From assembly GCF_006363915.1 (NCBI RefSeq), contig NZ_CP040946.1: a stretch of DNA of 64,000 nucleotides; one strand, 5' to 3'. The number at the start of each line of letters is the position of its first letter. The stretch's first letter is position 1. The position numbers and the translations under genes are program-made. Positions 36,637 through 45,863 of the stretch are shown here, in pieces. The notes under the pieces are model-generated. The model made no database searches and was not told the origin of the DNA. It worked only from the letters and a program-made list of their open reading frames with translations. Origin of the DNA: Methylophilus medardensis (GTDB taxonomy: Bacteria > Pseudomonadota > Gammaproteobacteria > Burkholderiales > Methylophilaceae).

Positions 36637-37917
36637 ATGTTTCATTTTTCTCAGGGAGCGCCTCGCTTCCTCTTAGCCGCATGCTACCTATGGGGATTTC
36701 TTAGTCACGCGTCCATCGCTGTGGCGGATAGCCGCAGTCATTCTTCCGCAGACCATGAAGATACGGTCAGTGCGAATCCGCGCTTGAGCTTGCATGAAGT
36801 CTTACAGCAGGTGGTCGCGCTGCATCCGCAGCAAGCCTTACTCGCGGCGCATCAACACATGGTACAAGCCCGTAAAACCATGGCAAACAGCTGGCTGCCA
36901 CAAGCGCCGTCAGTCGGATTCTCCCATCAAAATGATGCATTACTCAGCAATCGTGATGAGCGCGAATGGCAAGCACAAATGCAAATCCCAATTTGGCTAC
37001 CCGGCCAGCGGCAGGCACGCAGCCAAGTGGCCAGTCTGGCGGACGACAGCTTGTTACAAGACCGTGCTGGTTTGCAACAACTCGCAGCAGACTTGTTACG
37101 CAATGCGGTTTGGGAGATCGCCCTGCGCCGCAATGACGTCAGTTTGGCCGATCAACGTCTGCGCACCCTGCGTGAGATCGCCGAAGATGTGCAAAAACGA
37201 TTTCGTGCCGGCGAAGTGGCCAGACTGGATGTGATGCAAGCCGGACAAGAAACCTTGCTCGCCGAGCGCCAACAAGTCACGGCACGAGCCGAACTCATGC
37301 ATGCGCAATTTCGCTACCAGCAACTCACTGGCCTAAATGAAATGCCAGCCAGACTGGAGGAGCCCTTGTCCTCGCGAGAGGATTATGTAGATTCGCCTTA
37401 TTGGCAAGCGGCGCAGGCCAGACTCAAACTGGCAGAGGGCCAGCGAGACTTGACGGCGATTGAGCAACGACAAAACGCGCAACTCACGGTCAGCACACGC
37501 ACCATTCAAGGCGGTTTTGATTACGCCTATAACTCCAGCATGGGCGTCGCCATTAATATCCCGCTGCAAAGTGAGGTGCAACGGGCGCCGCTGATGGCCA
37601 ACGCCGAGCAAAACATCGGCGATGCGCGCACGCAATTAGAGACATTGCGCCGACAACTCGACAATAACCTGCACGAAGCCGAGCACAATCTACATGTCAG
37701 CCGCCAAGAATTGGCCCTGATTGCGCAACAACAAGCCCTCGCCAGCGAAAACGCCAGCCTGGCTCGCAAGGCCTATCGTGTTGGCGAGCTCGATCTCAAC
37801 CAATTATTGCGGCTGCAACTACTGGCGTTTGAAGCCGAGCGCAGCTTAAGCAGCCAACAACTTCAAGTGCAATGGAATATTGCCAAATACAATCAGGCCG
37901 TAGGAGTCTTGCCATGA
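36637..37917 (+). CDS. TolC-family outer-membrane factor of a heavy-metal efflux system
   Basis: The outer-membrane channel of the tripartite pump. Start 36637 has AGGAGA upstream and begins a signal peptide. 426 residues with two OEP repeats of coiled helices (LSLHEVLQQVVALHPQQALLAAHQ; RAGEVARLDVMQAGQETLLAERQ and its second-half counterpart YRVGELDLNQLLRLQLLAFEAER). The N-terminal mature part is His-rich (SRSHSSADHED). CzcC/CusC-like. The stop overlaps the next ATG (ATGA). Confidence 0.9.
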   Translation: MFHFSQGAPRFLLAACYLWGFLSHASIAVADSRSHSSADHEDTVSANPRLSLHEVLQQVVALHPQQALLAAHQHMVQARKTMANSWLPQAPSVGFSHQNDALLSNRDEREWQAQMQIPIWLPGQRQARSQVASLADDSLLQDRAGLQQLAADLLRNAVWEIALRRNDVSLADQRLRTLREIAEDVQKRFRAGEVARLDVMQAGQETLLAERQQVTARAELMHAQFRYQQLTGLNEMPARLEEPLSSREDYVDSPYWQAAQARLKLAEGQRDLTAIEQRQNAQLTVSTRTIQGGFDYAYNSSMGVAINIPLQSEVQRAPLMANAEQNIGDARTQLETLRRQLDNNLHEAEHNLHVSRQELALIAQQQALASENASLARKAYRVGELDLNQLLRLQLLAFEAERSLSSQQLQVQWNIAKYNQAVGVLP

Positions 37918-39002
37918 AAAAAATGTTATTTTTAATGCTCTGGGCGCTCGGCCTGCATCAGGTTTACGCCGCCACAACCTTGCCGTTGAGCGCCAGCCAA
38001 CTCAAACAAATGCAAGTGCAATGGGGACATCTGCAAGTCGAATCCAGCGGCTTGTCTGCACGTTACCCGGCAGAAGTGGTTCTCCCCCCAACGCAAACAC
38101 GTGTCGTGACTGCGCCCCAGGGCGGGCTTATCACCAAGCTGTCTGTCAGTGTGGGCGATACCGTAAAGCAAGGCCAAGTGATCGGCCAGTTGAGCAGCCC
38201 TGATCTGGTCTCGCTACAAAGCCAATATTTACAAGTTGAAACACAGGCCAGATTGCATGCACAAGCACTGCAAAGAGACCAAGCTTTGTTTAAGGATGGC
38301 ATTATTGCGCAACGCCGACTGCAAGAAACACAAAGCGCTCATGAAACCAGCCAGGCCATGATGGCCGAGCGACAACAAACGCTCAAATTGGCAGGCATGA
38401 GTGAGGCGCACATCCAGCAACTGGCGCAAAAACGTACCATGCAAAACGGCATCGCCATTGTTGCACCAATCAGTGGACAAATCATGTTGCAACAACAGTC
38501 GGTCGGCGCCCGCGTCGATATGGCAATGCCGATTTTCACCATCAGCAACCCGAATCCTTTATGGCTGATGATACAAGTGCCCATGCAACAAGCACAACGC
38601 CTCTCCCCCGGCAGCGCCGTGTATTTACCTAAGTCGGGGCTGAGTGCGAAGGTGGAGACGGTGTTGCGACAGTTAAACAAAAACAATCAAACCACCCAAG
38701 TCCGCGCCTCTATTCGTGCAGGCACTGAGCAATTGTCGGTGGGGCAAATTGTGGAGGTTGCGCTGGTTGAAACGAGCAAAGCGCAGCGCTTTATTGTCCC
38801 CAGACAAGCCGTGGCGAGACAAGGCGAGCAAGCGGTGATTTTTGTCCAACAAGGTCAGGCCGTGGCGGTCATCCCAGTCAGAGTGACGTTAGAGCAAGCG
38901 CAGCAACTGAGCATACAAGCTAACTTGCGCGGCGATGAGGTAGTCGCCATCGAAGGTATCGCCGCCTTAAAAGGCCACTGGCTTGGCTTAGGTGGAGAGT
39001 AA
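37914..39002 (+). CDS. Periplasmic adaptor (membrane fusion protein) of heavy-metal RND pump
   Basis: Links the RND pump to the outer-membrane channel. Start 37914 has AGGAG 7 bases upstream. 362 residues: signal peptide to about residue 20, lipoyl half-motif VVTAPQGGLITKLSVSVGDTVKQGQVIGQL (about 60-90), a helical hairpin (90-150), second lipoyl half IVAPISGQIMLQQQSVGARV, then a beta-barrel domain. CzcB/CusB class. No His-rich or extra metal domain is visible. Confidence 0.92.
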   Translation: MKKMLFLMLWALGLHQVYAATTLPLSASQLKQMQVQWGHLQVESSGLSARYPAEVVLPPTQTRVVTAPQGGLITKLSVSVGDTVKQGQVIGQLSSPDLVSLQSQYLQVETQARLHAQALQRDQALFKDGIIAQRRLQETQSAHETSQAMMAERQQTLKLAGMSEAHIQQLAQKRTMQNGIAIVAPISGQIMLQQQSVGARVDMAMPIFTISNPNPLWLMIQVPMQQAQRLSPGSAVYLPKSGLSAKVETVLRQLNKNNQTTQVRASIRAGTEQLSVGQIVEVALVETSKAQRFIVPRQAVARQGEQAVIFVQQGQAVAVIPVRVTLEQAQQLSIQANLRGDEVVAIEGIAALKGHWLGLGGE

Positions 39003-39005
39003 AGC

Positions 39006-42000
39006 ATGCTAGATTGGTTAATTACCGTCTCACTCAAACAACGCTTATTAGTGTGCGTGTGTGCTATTGGTTTATTGTTTGCTGGCTGGACCGCCTATCA
39101 AATCATCCCGATTGATGCCTTCCCCGATGTGTCATCCACCCAGGTAAAAATCATCATCAAAGCCCCGGGCATGACACCAGAAGAGGTCGAGGCAAGAATC
39201 ACCGCACCCATTGAGGTGGAGATGCTAGGGATTCCCAAACAAACCAGTTTGCGCGCGGTGGCGAAATATGCGCTCACCGATATCACCATCGACTTTGAAG
39301 ATGGTACGGATATCTACTGGGCGCGTCAGCAAGTCACCGAGCGTCTCAATAACGCCATGCCAAATTTGCCGGCCGATATTTCAGGCGGCATTGCGCCGAT
39401 GACCACCCCCTTGGGTGAGATGTTTATGTTCACCATTGAATCAGATACCCTCAGCCTGCAAGAAAAGCGCTCGTTGCTTGATTGGGTGATCCGACCACGG
39501 TTGCGTACGGTGCCCGGTGTGGCCGACGTTAATGCACTGGGAGGGCTGGTTCGCAGTTTTGAAATCGTGCCAGACAACGCCAAGTTGCAAGCCCGAGGAC
39601 TGGCGCTGAGCACCTTGCAACAAGCCATTAGCGATAATAATCACAATGATGGCGCGGGCCGCCTGCGAGATGGAGAAGCTTCATTACTGGTGCGTGCGGA
39701 GGGTGCGTTCAAAACATTGGAGGATGTCCGTGATACGGTGCTCAAAGGTGATCTGGGCAGTCCGATACGCATTGGAGATGTGGCTGAGGTGCGCATTGGC
39801 GAGCTGACGCGCTATGGCGCAGTCAGCCGTAACGGGCAAGGCGAAGCCGTAGAAGGGCTAGTGCTAGGGCTGCGGGGGGCCAACGCCAGACAAGTGGTTG
39901 AAGGCGTGCGTGCCAAGCTGGAGGAAATGGCGCCAGCGCTACCTGAAGGTGTCAAGATTGAGGTGTTTTATGATCGCGGCAACTTGGTTGAGCACGCCGT
40001 GCATACGGTGAATCAAGCCTTGCTAGAAGCCGTGGTGCTGGTATTCATTTTATTGGTGCTGTTTTTAGGCAATCTACGCGCTGCGCTCACGGTCGCCTGC
40101 GCACTACCATTGTCTATGCTGGCGACGTTCTGGCTGATGTATCAATATGGCATGTCCGCTAATTTGATGTCACTGGGTGGGTTAGCCATTGCCATTGGCA
40201 TGCTGGTGGACTCGGCGGTGGTCGTGGTTGAAAACATTGTCGACCATTTGGCACACACGCAAGCAGCAGAGTCCCCCAACAAACGCACGATTATCCTATC
40301 GGCCATGCGCGAAGTCACAGTGCCTGTCACCGCCGGTATCGTCATTATCATTACCGTCTTTTTGCCCCTGCTGACCCTGCAAGGGCTAGAGGGCAAACTG
40401 TTTGCCCCCGTCGCACTCAGTATTATGTTTGCATTGGGCGCGTCATTGCTACTGTCGCTCACCATTATCCCGGTCCTCGCGTCTTTTCTTATTCAAGCGC
40501 AGAGTAGCGAAGATCCTTGGCTGATCCGCCACTTGAATCGGTGGTATGCCAGCGCGCTAGCAAGTGCCATGCATCACAAACGGAGCGTAGTCGTGGCCGC
40601 CATGGTGTTGCTATTGTTAACCGCGGTTGTGTATCCGCGCATTGGCAAAACCTTTATGCCCACCATGGATGAAGGCGATGTGATCATTGGCACCGAAAAA
40701 CTCCCCTCTATCTCGCTACAGCAAAGCGTTGCTACCGACAGCCATTTGCAAAAAATCTTGCTGCAACAAGTCGCAGAAATCCAAGGCGTCTACTCCAGAG
40801 CGGGCTCGGACGAGTTGGGACTGGACCCGATGGGCATCAACCAGACCGATAATTTTCTGGTGCTTAAACCCCGCGAACAATGGCAAGTGGCTGACAAAGC
40901 CAGCCTGATTGAGAAATTGCGTAACGTCATGCAGGGCATTCCCGGGCTGGACTACAACTTTACGCAACCGATTGAGATGCGCGTCAACGAGATGATTTTG
41001 GGCGTACGAGGCGATTTGGCCTTGAAGATTTTCGGCACCGATCTCAATGTGTTGAATCAAAAAGCGCAGCAAATCATTCAGGTGCTGGAGACTGTGCCCG
41101 GCAACCAAGACGTTTACACGCCGCAAAATAGTGGTGTGCAATATCTGCAAATCAAGATAGATCGTGTGGCTGCTGGTAGGCTTGGGCTGAGTGTGACGGA
41201 AATCAACACCCTGTTGCAAAGCCAACTCGAAGGCAAACTACTGGGCATTGTGCTTGAGGGCAACCGTCGCACACCGATCTTACTGCGCGGCAGTCAGGTC
41301 GTGCGCGAATCCGCGTCTGACTTTAGTCAACTGATGCTCGCCTTACCACAAGGGGGCACCGTGCCGCTCTCCAGCGTTGCAAGCATCGTGCGTGAGGAGG
41401 GGCCGGTTAAAATTGACCGTGAACGCGGTAATCGCATGGTCGTCGTCACGGCCAACGTCAAAGGTCGCGACCTAGTGAGTTTTGTCGAAGAAGCCAAACA
41501 AAGGGTTGCGCGAGAAGTCAAGTTGCCAGAGGGCTATTGGCTAAAATGGGGCGGACAATTCGAAAACCAGCAACGTGCCGCTGCGCGTCTGAGTATCGTC
41601 ATACCGATTGCGATTAGCCTGATCGCCCTGCTGCTATTCATGACGTTTGGCTCACTGCCCAAAGCACTGCTCATTTTGGCGAACATTCCATTCGCCATGA
41701 TCGGCGGAGTGTTTGCATTATGGTTATCGGGTGAATATCTGTCTGTGCCCGCCTCAGTCGGCTTCATCGCCCTATTAGGCATTGCCGTGCTCAATGGGGT
41801 GGTGATGGTCAGCCATTTTCAACAGTTGGCGGCACAAGGCATGGCCGCCAGCATGATTGCTTACGAAGGGGCAAAACGCCGATTGCGGCCAGTGTTGATG
41901 ACCGCCAGCATCACCGCATTTGGTCTGATTCCCTTATTATTTGCCAGCGGCCCCGGCGCAGAAATTCAACGGCCATTGGCCATTGTGGTGATTGGCGGAT

Positions 42001-42071
42001 TAATCACTGCCACGTGTTTGACCTTATTTGTGCTGCCGATTTTGTATCAGCACTTTTTTGGCAAAGATTAA
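39006..42071 (+). CDS. Heavy-metal efflux RND permease (CzcA/CusA family)
   Basis: The proton-driven inner-membrane pump. 1021 residues, twelve membrane segments, two periplasmic loops. HME-family signatures: IPIDAFPDVSSTQVKI (34-49), TPEEVEARITAPIE, and in TM4 GGLAIAIGMLVDSAVVVVEN (391-410). Asp402, Glu409 and Asn410 are kept, but the first Asp of the CzcA-type DFG motif is absent (AIG instead), so it is closer to the CusA pattern; the metal cannot be named. Ends the four-gene operon. Confidence 0.93.
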   Translation: MLDWLITVSLKQRLLVCVCAIGLLFAGWTAYQIIPIDAFPDVSSTQVKIIIKAPGMTPEEVEARITAPIEVEMLGIPKQTSLRAVAKYALTDITIDFEDGTDIYWARQQVTERLNNAMPNLPADISGGIAPMTTPLGEMFMFTIESDTLSLQEKRSLLDWVIRPRLRTVPGVADVNALGGLVRSFEIVPDNAKLQARGLALSTLQQAISDNNHNDGAGRLRDGEASLLVRAEGAFKTLEDVRDTVLKGDLGSPIRIGDVAEVRIGELTRYGAVSRNGQGEAVEGLVLGLRGANARQVVEGVRAKLEEMAPALPEGVKIEVFYDRGNLVEHAVHTVNQALLEAVVLVFILLVLFLGNLRAALTVACALPLSMLATFWLMYQYGMSANLMSLGGLAIAIGMLVDSAVVVVENIVDHLAHTQAAESPNKRTIILSAMREVTVPVTAGIVIIITVFLPLLTLQGLEGKLFAPVALSIMFALGASLLLSLTIIPVLASFLIQAQSSEDPWLIRHLNRWYASALASAMHHKRSVVVAAMVLLLLTAVVYPRIGKTFMPTMDEGDVIIGTEKLPSISLQQSVATDSHLQKILLQQVAEIQGVYSRAGSDELGLDPMGINQTDNFLVLKPREQWQVADKASLIEKLRNVMQGIPGLDYNFTQPIEMRVNEMILGVRGDLALKIFGTDLNVLNQKAQQIIQVLETVPGNQDVYTPQNSGVQYLQIKIDRVAAGRLGLSVTEINTLLQSQLEGKLLGIVLEGNRRTPILLRGSQVVRESASDFSQLMLALPQGGTVPLSSVASIVREEGPVKIDRERGNRMVVVTANVKGRDLVSFVEEAKQRVAREVKLPEGYWLKWGGQFENQQRAAARLSIVIPIAISLIALLLFMTFGSLPKALLILANIPFAMIGGVFALWLSGEYLSVPASVGFIALLGIAVLNGVVMVSHFQQLAAQGMAASMIAYEGAKRRLRPVLMTASITAFGLIPLLFASGPGAEIQRPLAIVVIGGLITATCLTLFVLPILYQHFFGKD

Positions 42072-42104
42072 AGTTGAGTTGGCCGCTTAAGCAGCGGCCA
42101 GCAA

Positions 42105-43607
42105 TCACCTTAAAATAATGCCTTTAAAAAATTGCCTAAAATAGAGGCCTAACAGGCCAGCCACACTCAACAGCAAAAATGCACCATTGCCCCAGCAAAC
42201 GTAAGGGGTCTGCCCACGATAACTTTGCGCTTCTCCAGCAAGAATCACCGCCTCATCGTGCGGGGCATGTTGGAGCACCTGTCCATTTTTATCAATGATG
42301 GCGGTCGCGCCAGTATTGGTGCTGCGCAACACCATACGCCCGGTTTCTATCGCACGCACTTGGCTAAACTGCATGTGCTGATCAGCAGCAAACGATTGCC
42401 CATACCATGCATCGTTGCTGAGATTCACCAACAACTCGGCTTGCGGCAATTGCTGTGCAATTTCGTCACCAAATACATCCTCATAGCAGATGTTGACCCC
42501 AATTTTTTGCCCAGCAATCAACAAAGGTTGTTTAGAGAGCCCTCGCGACAAATCACTGAGCGGCATGTGCAGCCAATCGCGATAAATCCAACCAAAAACA
42601 CTTTTAAGCGGAATATACTCGCCAAACGGCACCAGATGGCTTTTGGCATAAGATTGCGTCGGTGAGATGCCCAAACTGATGGCACTATTAAAGTACTCGC
42701 CAGGCTTCGCCTCGACGACACCGACCAAGAGATCGCCTTGCTGGTCCAGCGCATGTTGTCTCAGCGCATCCAGATAAGCCGGATCGACTTGTTCTAACAG
42801 AACGGGCAATGCGGTTTCTGGCAACACAATTAAAGTGGCCTGTGCTTGGCGCACCATCTGCAAATACTGGCGCATGGTCTGCTCAGCATGCGTAGGCGAC
42901 CATTTCACTGTTTGGCTGATATTCCCTTGCACAAGCGCGACCCTGATCGGTTGCCCAACCGCTTGCGTCCAAGGTATCTGGGTGAAAGCGCTCCCCCCTA
43001 GCAACAGCCCAGCGATAAACGGGATTGATTGCCTGCGCTTGGCTTGCCCCGTTAGCATAAAGAGGCTTGCTGCCAACAACATCACCAAGGCAGATACGCC
43101 ATACACCCCCACCAGCGGCAGAAAGCCAGCCAATGGACTGTCAGGCGCCTGACTGTAGCCCAGTGTCAGCCACGGAAAACCGGTAAAAATCCAGCTACGC
43201 ACCCAGTCGGATAAAGCCCACAGCATGGGCGCGCTGAGCATTACAGTGCCTAACCGTTTGGCAAGATAGCCGGCGCCTGCTGGAAACAGCGCCATAAACG
43301 CACACAGACAAAACGTGCAAAACCCGGCAAACCACCATGGCATGCCGCCAAAGGTATGCAGGCTGATATAGATCCAGTAAATGCCAACACTGTATAACCC
43401 TAATCCAAAAGCCATGCCAAGCTGGAACACTTGTGCTGGCGTGCGTGCTTGCTGCCATAAGCCAAGCAGCGCCGCCAATGTCAGCCAAGGGAGCCAAAAC
43501 AGGTAATAAGGGGCAAAACCAAGCACCGTCAGCGCACCCAGCAACAGCGCCAGCCCTAAGCGATAGCCAAACGCTAAGCGCGCCACCCTTTCAAGCCACG
43601 CAGTCAA
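42105..43607 (-). CDS. lnt: Apolipoprotein N-acyltransferase
   Basis: It adds the third acyl chain to lipoproteins at the inner membrane. The start is taken as TTG 43607, overlapping the YdjC stop (TTGA) with AAAGG 6 bases upstream; a start at 43694 would lie deep inside that gene. 500 residues: six or seven N-terminal membrane segments, then a nitrilase domain with catalytic Glu in VLPETALP, Lys in YAKSHLVPFGEYIPL and Cys in GVNICYEDVFG. All three are present. Confidence 0.95.
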   Translation of the reverse strand: MTAWLERVARLAFGYRLGLALLLGALTVLGFAPYYLFWLPWLTLAALLGLWQQARTPAQVFQLGMAFGLGLYSVGIYWIYISLHTFGGMPWWFAGFCTFCLCAFMALFPAGAGYLAKRLGTVMLSAPMLWALSDWVRSWIFTGFPWLTLGYSQAPDSPLAGFLPLVGVYGVSALVMLLAASLFMLTGQAKRRQSIPFIAGLLLGGSAFTQIPWTQAVGQPIRVALVQGNISQTVKWSPTHAEQTMRQYLQMVRQAQATLIVLPETALPVLLEQVDPAYLDALRQHALDQQGDLLVGVVEAKPGEYFNSAISLGISPTQSYAKSHLVPFGEYIPLKSVFGWIYRDWLHMPLSDLSRGLSKQPLLIAGQKIGVNICYEDVFGDEIAQQLPQAELLVNLSNDAWYGQSFAADQHMQFSQVRAIETGRMVLRSTNTGATAIIDKNGQVLQHAPHDEAVILAGEAQSYRGQTPYVCWGNGAFLLLSVAGLLGLYFRQFFKGIILR

Positions 43608-44449
43608 TGCATGCCTTTCAACAAGCCTTTCACCGGCTGAATATCGGCCATGGCTAACCAAGCAGAAAAATCCGCAGATTGCATCACTTGCCATTCAATC
43701 ATTCTGGCGATTGCAATTGGATCTTCAGGGTCAATCAACTGTGTGGGTCGCGCCGGATGGCACATGAGTACCGGCGGCAGTGCATGTTCAGCGCTGGGGG
43801 GCACTTGTTTGAGTTGTCGCGCCCAATGCAACCAGCGTGCTTGATACGCCGCTGCATCGCCCTCAAAATCGTAAACACCCAGCAATACCGGCGAAACACG
43901 AAAGCCTGCCGCAACGGCTAAATGCTGCAATGCGCGCGCGCCTAAATGATGAATAATACGGGCCTTGAGGCCACTCGCCAGCGGCGGGCTTGAGATGCGC
44001 AACCAAGGGCGCTGCTCAGTGGGTAAATGCCCATAACGATCTTGCATGGTGGCGACGAGTGCCTCGCGAATGATCGGCAATTGATGCACGTGTAGATGGC
44101 CATCGATATAGTCTGGCGGCGTTTGTACCGCTTGCTCAAAAGCATCCAGCTGCTGCTGAATATTGGTTTGCACGGCTTGCCGATTCAGCATGCCGCACAC
44201 ACTGCGCAACACCAATGCAGGATGAGAAGCGCGCATGGCTTGTGAAAAATGCGTAAAGTCAAGATGCACGCCAAAGTCTGCCTGCTGGCGCAATTGCGCA
44301 CTGAGCTGCTTGGCACTCTCAGGCCAGCGCGGGCTCAAGGTCATGCAGGAGGTCGCGCTCAATATCCCGCGCTCAATCAGCGTCAAAATGGCGTCATCAA
44401 TCGCCGCCGATTGTGCGTAATCATCGGCACAAATAATCACCTTAGCCAT
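43604..44449 (-). CDS. YdjC/ChbG-family deacetylase (HpnK/NaxD-like)
   Basis: 281 residues. Metal-binding motif IICADDYAQS (Asp9-Asp10), GVHLDFTHF and DGHLHVHQLP, as in YdjC carbohydrate deacetylases. Members include HpnK of hopanoid clusters and NaxD/LgmC, which deacetylate an undecaprenyl-linked amino sugar before it is placed on lipid A. Here the neighbours are glycosyltransferases and a flippase, not hopanoid genes, so the lipid-A-like role is favoured. It starts 8 bp after gtrA. Confidence 0.85.
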   Translation of the reverse strand: MAKVIICADDYAQSAAIDDAILTLIERGILSATSCMTLSPRWPESAKQLSAQLRQQADFGVHLDFTHFSQAMRASHPALVLRSVCGMLNRQAVQTNIQQQLDAFEQAVQTPPDYIDGHLHVHQLPIIREALVATMQDRYGHLPTEQRPWLRISSPPLASGLKARIIHHLGARALQHLAVAAGFRVSPVLLGVYDFEGDAAAYQARWLHWARQLKQVPPSAEHALPPVLMCHPARPTQLIDPEDPIAIARMIEWQVMQSADFSAWLAMADIQPVKGLLKGMH

Positions 44450-44457
44450 AACACCTC

Positions 44458-44832
44458 TTAATCATGCTTAAAGGCCCAAAACCTGCTCAACAACCAAGTG
44501 CTCACCGCGACCAACACCATCACCATGCCCAGTACACACCAAAATGGCAGCGGCGTGTAGGTCAGCGCAAGCCACAACAGCACTTGATTGCCTAAAAACC
44601 CAAGCAGTGCCACCGCTAAGAACTTGAAAAAAGCGGCAACATGTGCGGCCTGCGTGCCTCGAAAAGACCAGTGGCGATGACCAATATAGCTGACCGGAAA
44701 GGCACATAAAAAACCCATCCAATTCGCACTGGTGGCTTGCCAGCCCAAGGCGTGGGCCAACAAGGCCACAATATAATGAACGGCTGCCGCCAGAGCGCCT
44801 ACGCTGACAAAACCTAATACCGAGGCGCGCAT
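44458..44832 (-). CDS. GtrA-family membrane protein (putative lipid-linked sugar flippase)
   Basis: 124 residues from ATG 44832, 7 bp after the GT2 stop; the longer frame overlaps that gene. Four membrane segments with GFVSVGALAAAVHYIVALLA, NWMGFLCAFPVSYIGHRHWSF (typical GtrA) and a basic end (SRFWAFKHD). The family moves undecaprenyl-phosphate sugars across the membrane. Confidence 0.88.
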   Translation of the reverse strand: MRASVLGFVSVGALAAAVHYIVALLAHALGWQATSANWMGFLCAFPVSYIGHRHWSFRGTQAAHVAAFFKFLAVALLGFLGNQVLLWLALTYTPLPFWCVLGMVMVLVAVSTWLLSRFWAFKHD

Positions 44833-44839
44833 GGAGCTC

Positions 44840-45817
44840 TCAAGACTGACGTCGCACAGTGGTTGGGGCAATCACCTCAGCCACAATGTAAGGGGGACGA
44901 CCTTTAACCTCGTCATAGACGCGCGCCAGATATTCGCCCAGCACGCCAATAAATAATAGCTGCACACCCGCAAAAAACATCATACTGGCCACCACCGTCG
45001 GCCAGCCGGGCACCGACTCATGAAAAAACAAGGCGTCGATGACCACGATGGTGCCATAAAAGAAAGCCAACAAGGCGAGTGTGGCCCCGGTTAAACTAGC
45101 CAAGCGCAGCGGTAACACTGAAAAACTGGTAATGCCTGTCCACGCCAACGCAATCAATTTGAGTTTTGAGTAGGCACTTTCACCATGCAAGCGCGGCAAT
45201 GGTGTGTAAGGAATCCCTATTGACTTATAACCGACCCAGGCATAAATGCCCTTCATGAAGCGGTTACGCTCAGGTAACGCACAAAGGGCATCGACCACGG
45301 CACGATTCATCAGACGAAAATCGCCGGCATCGCGCGGAATGTCAACATGGGTGCTGGCGCTCATCATGCGGTAAAACAGCCGTGAGCCCCACAATTTAAA
45401 AGACGACTCTTGCTCGCGGTCTTGGCGCACGGCGTAGACCATGTCATAGCCTTCACGCCACTTTTCCAACATGGTCACCATCAATTCGGAGGCATGCTGG
45501 CCATCGGCATCCATGCAGATCACCAGATCGCCTTTGGCATAACCCAAGCCAGCACTGATCGCGTTTTCTTTACCAAAATTGCGTGAGAACCTGACCAAGG
45601 TGACCTGATAGTCAGTCACCAGTGACTGCACCACCTGCGCGGTTTGATCTCGGCTGCCGTCGTCCACCACCACCATATCCCAGTAGGGGGACATCTGTTG
45701 CAACACGCCACGAATATTGTGGAGCGTATTGGCAATATTTTTTTCTTCGTTGTAGGCCGGCACCATGACCGTAATATGCGGTTGGGCGGTTGCACGATTG
45801 GATTCGACGGGGGTCAT
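44840..45817 (-). CDS. GtrB/DPM1-type glycosyltransferase, family 2
   Basis: It transfers a sugar from a nucleotide donor to undecaprenyl phosphate. 325 residues: GT-A domain with VMVPAYNEEKNIANTL, VVDDGSRDQTAQV, ICMDADGQHASE (DxD) and AGDFRLMNRAVVDAL; two C-terminal membrane segments (about 235-255 and 270-295). Sugar unknown. Lies between GT39 (46-bp gap) and gtrA. Confidence 0.92.
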   Translation of the reverse strand: MTPVESNRATAQPHITVMVPAYNEEKNIANTLHNIRGVLQQMSPYWDMVVVDDGSRDQTAQVVQSLVTDYQVTLVRFSRNFGKENAISAGLGYAKGDLVICMDADGQHASELMVTMLEKWREGYDMVYAVRQDREQESSFKLWGSRLFYRMMSASTHVDIPRDAGDFRLMNRAVVDALCALPERNRFMKGIYAWVGYKSIGIPYTPLPRLHGESAYSKLKLIALAWTGITSFSVLPLRLASLTGATLALLAFFYGTIVVIDALFFHESVPGWPTVVASMMFFAGVQLLFIGVLGEYLARVYDEVKGRPPYIVAEVIAPTTVRRQS

Positions 45818-45863
45818 GGCATCACGTTTGAAATTGGACTGTGCTTATTGTAGCGGATTGCCA

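Noticed and set aside
43604..44449. Hopanoid biosynthesis gene hpnK
   Set aside because: No hopanoid genes (shc, hpnA-N) lie nearby; the transferase and flippase neighbours favour an amino-sugar deacetylase.
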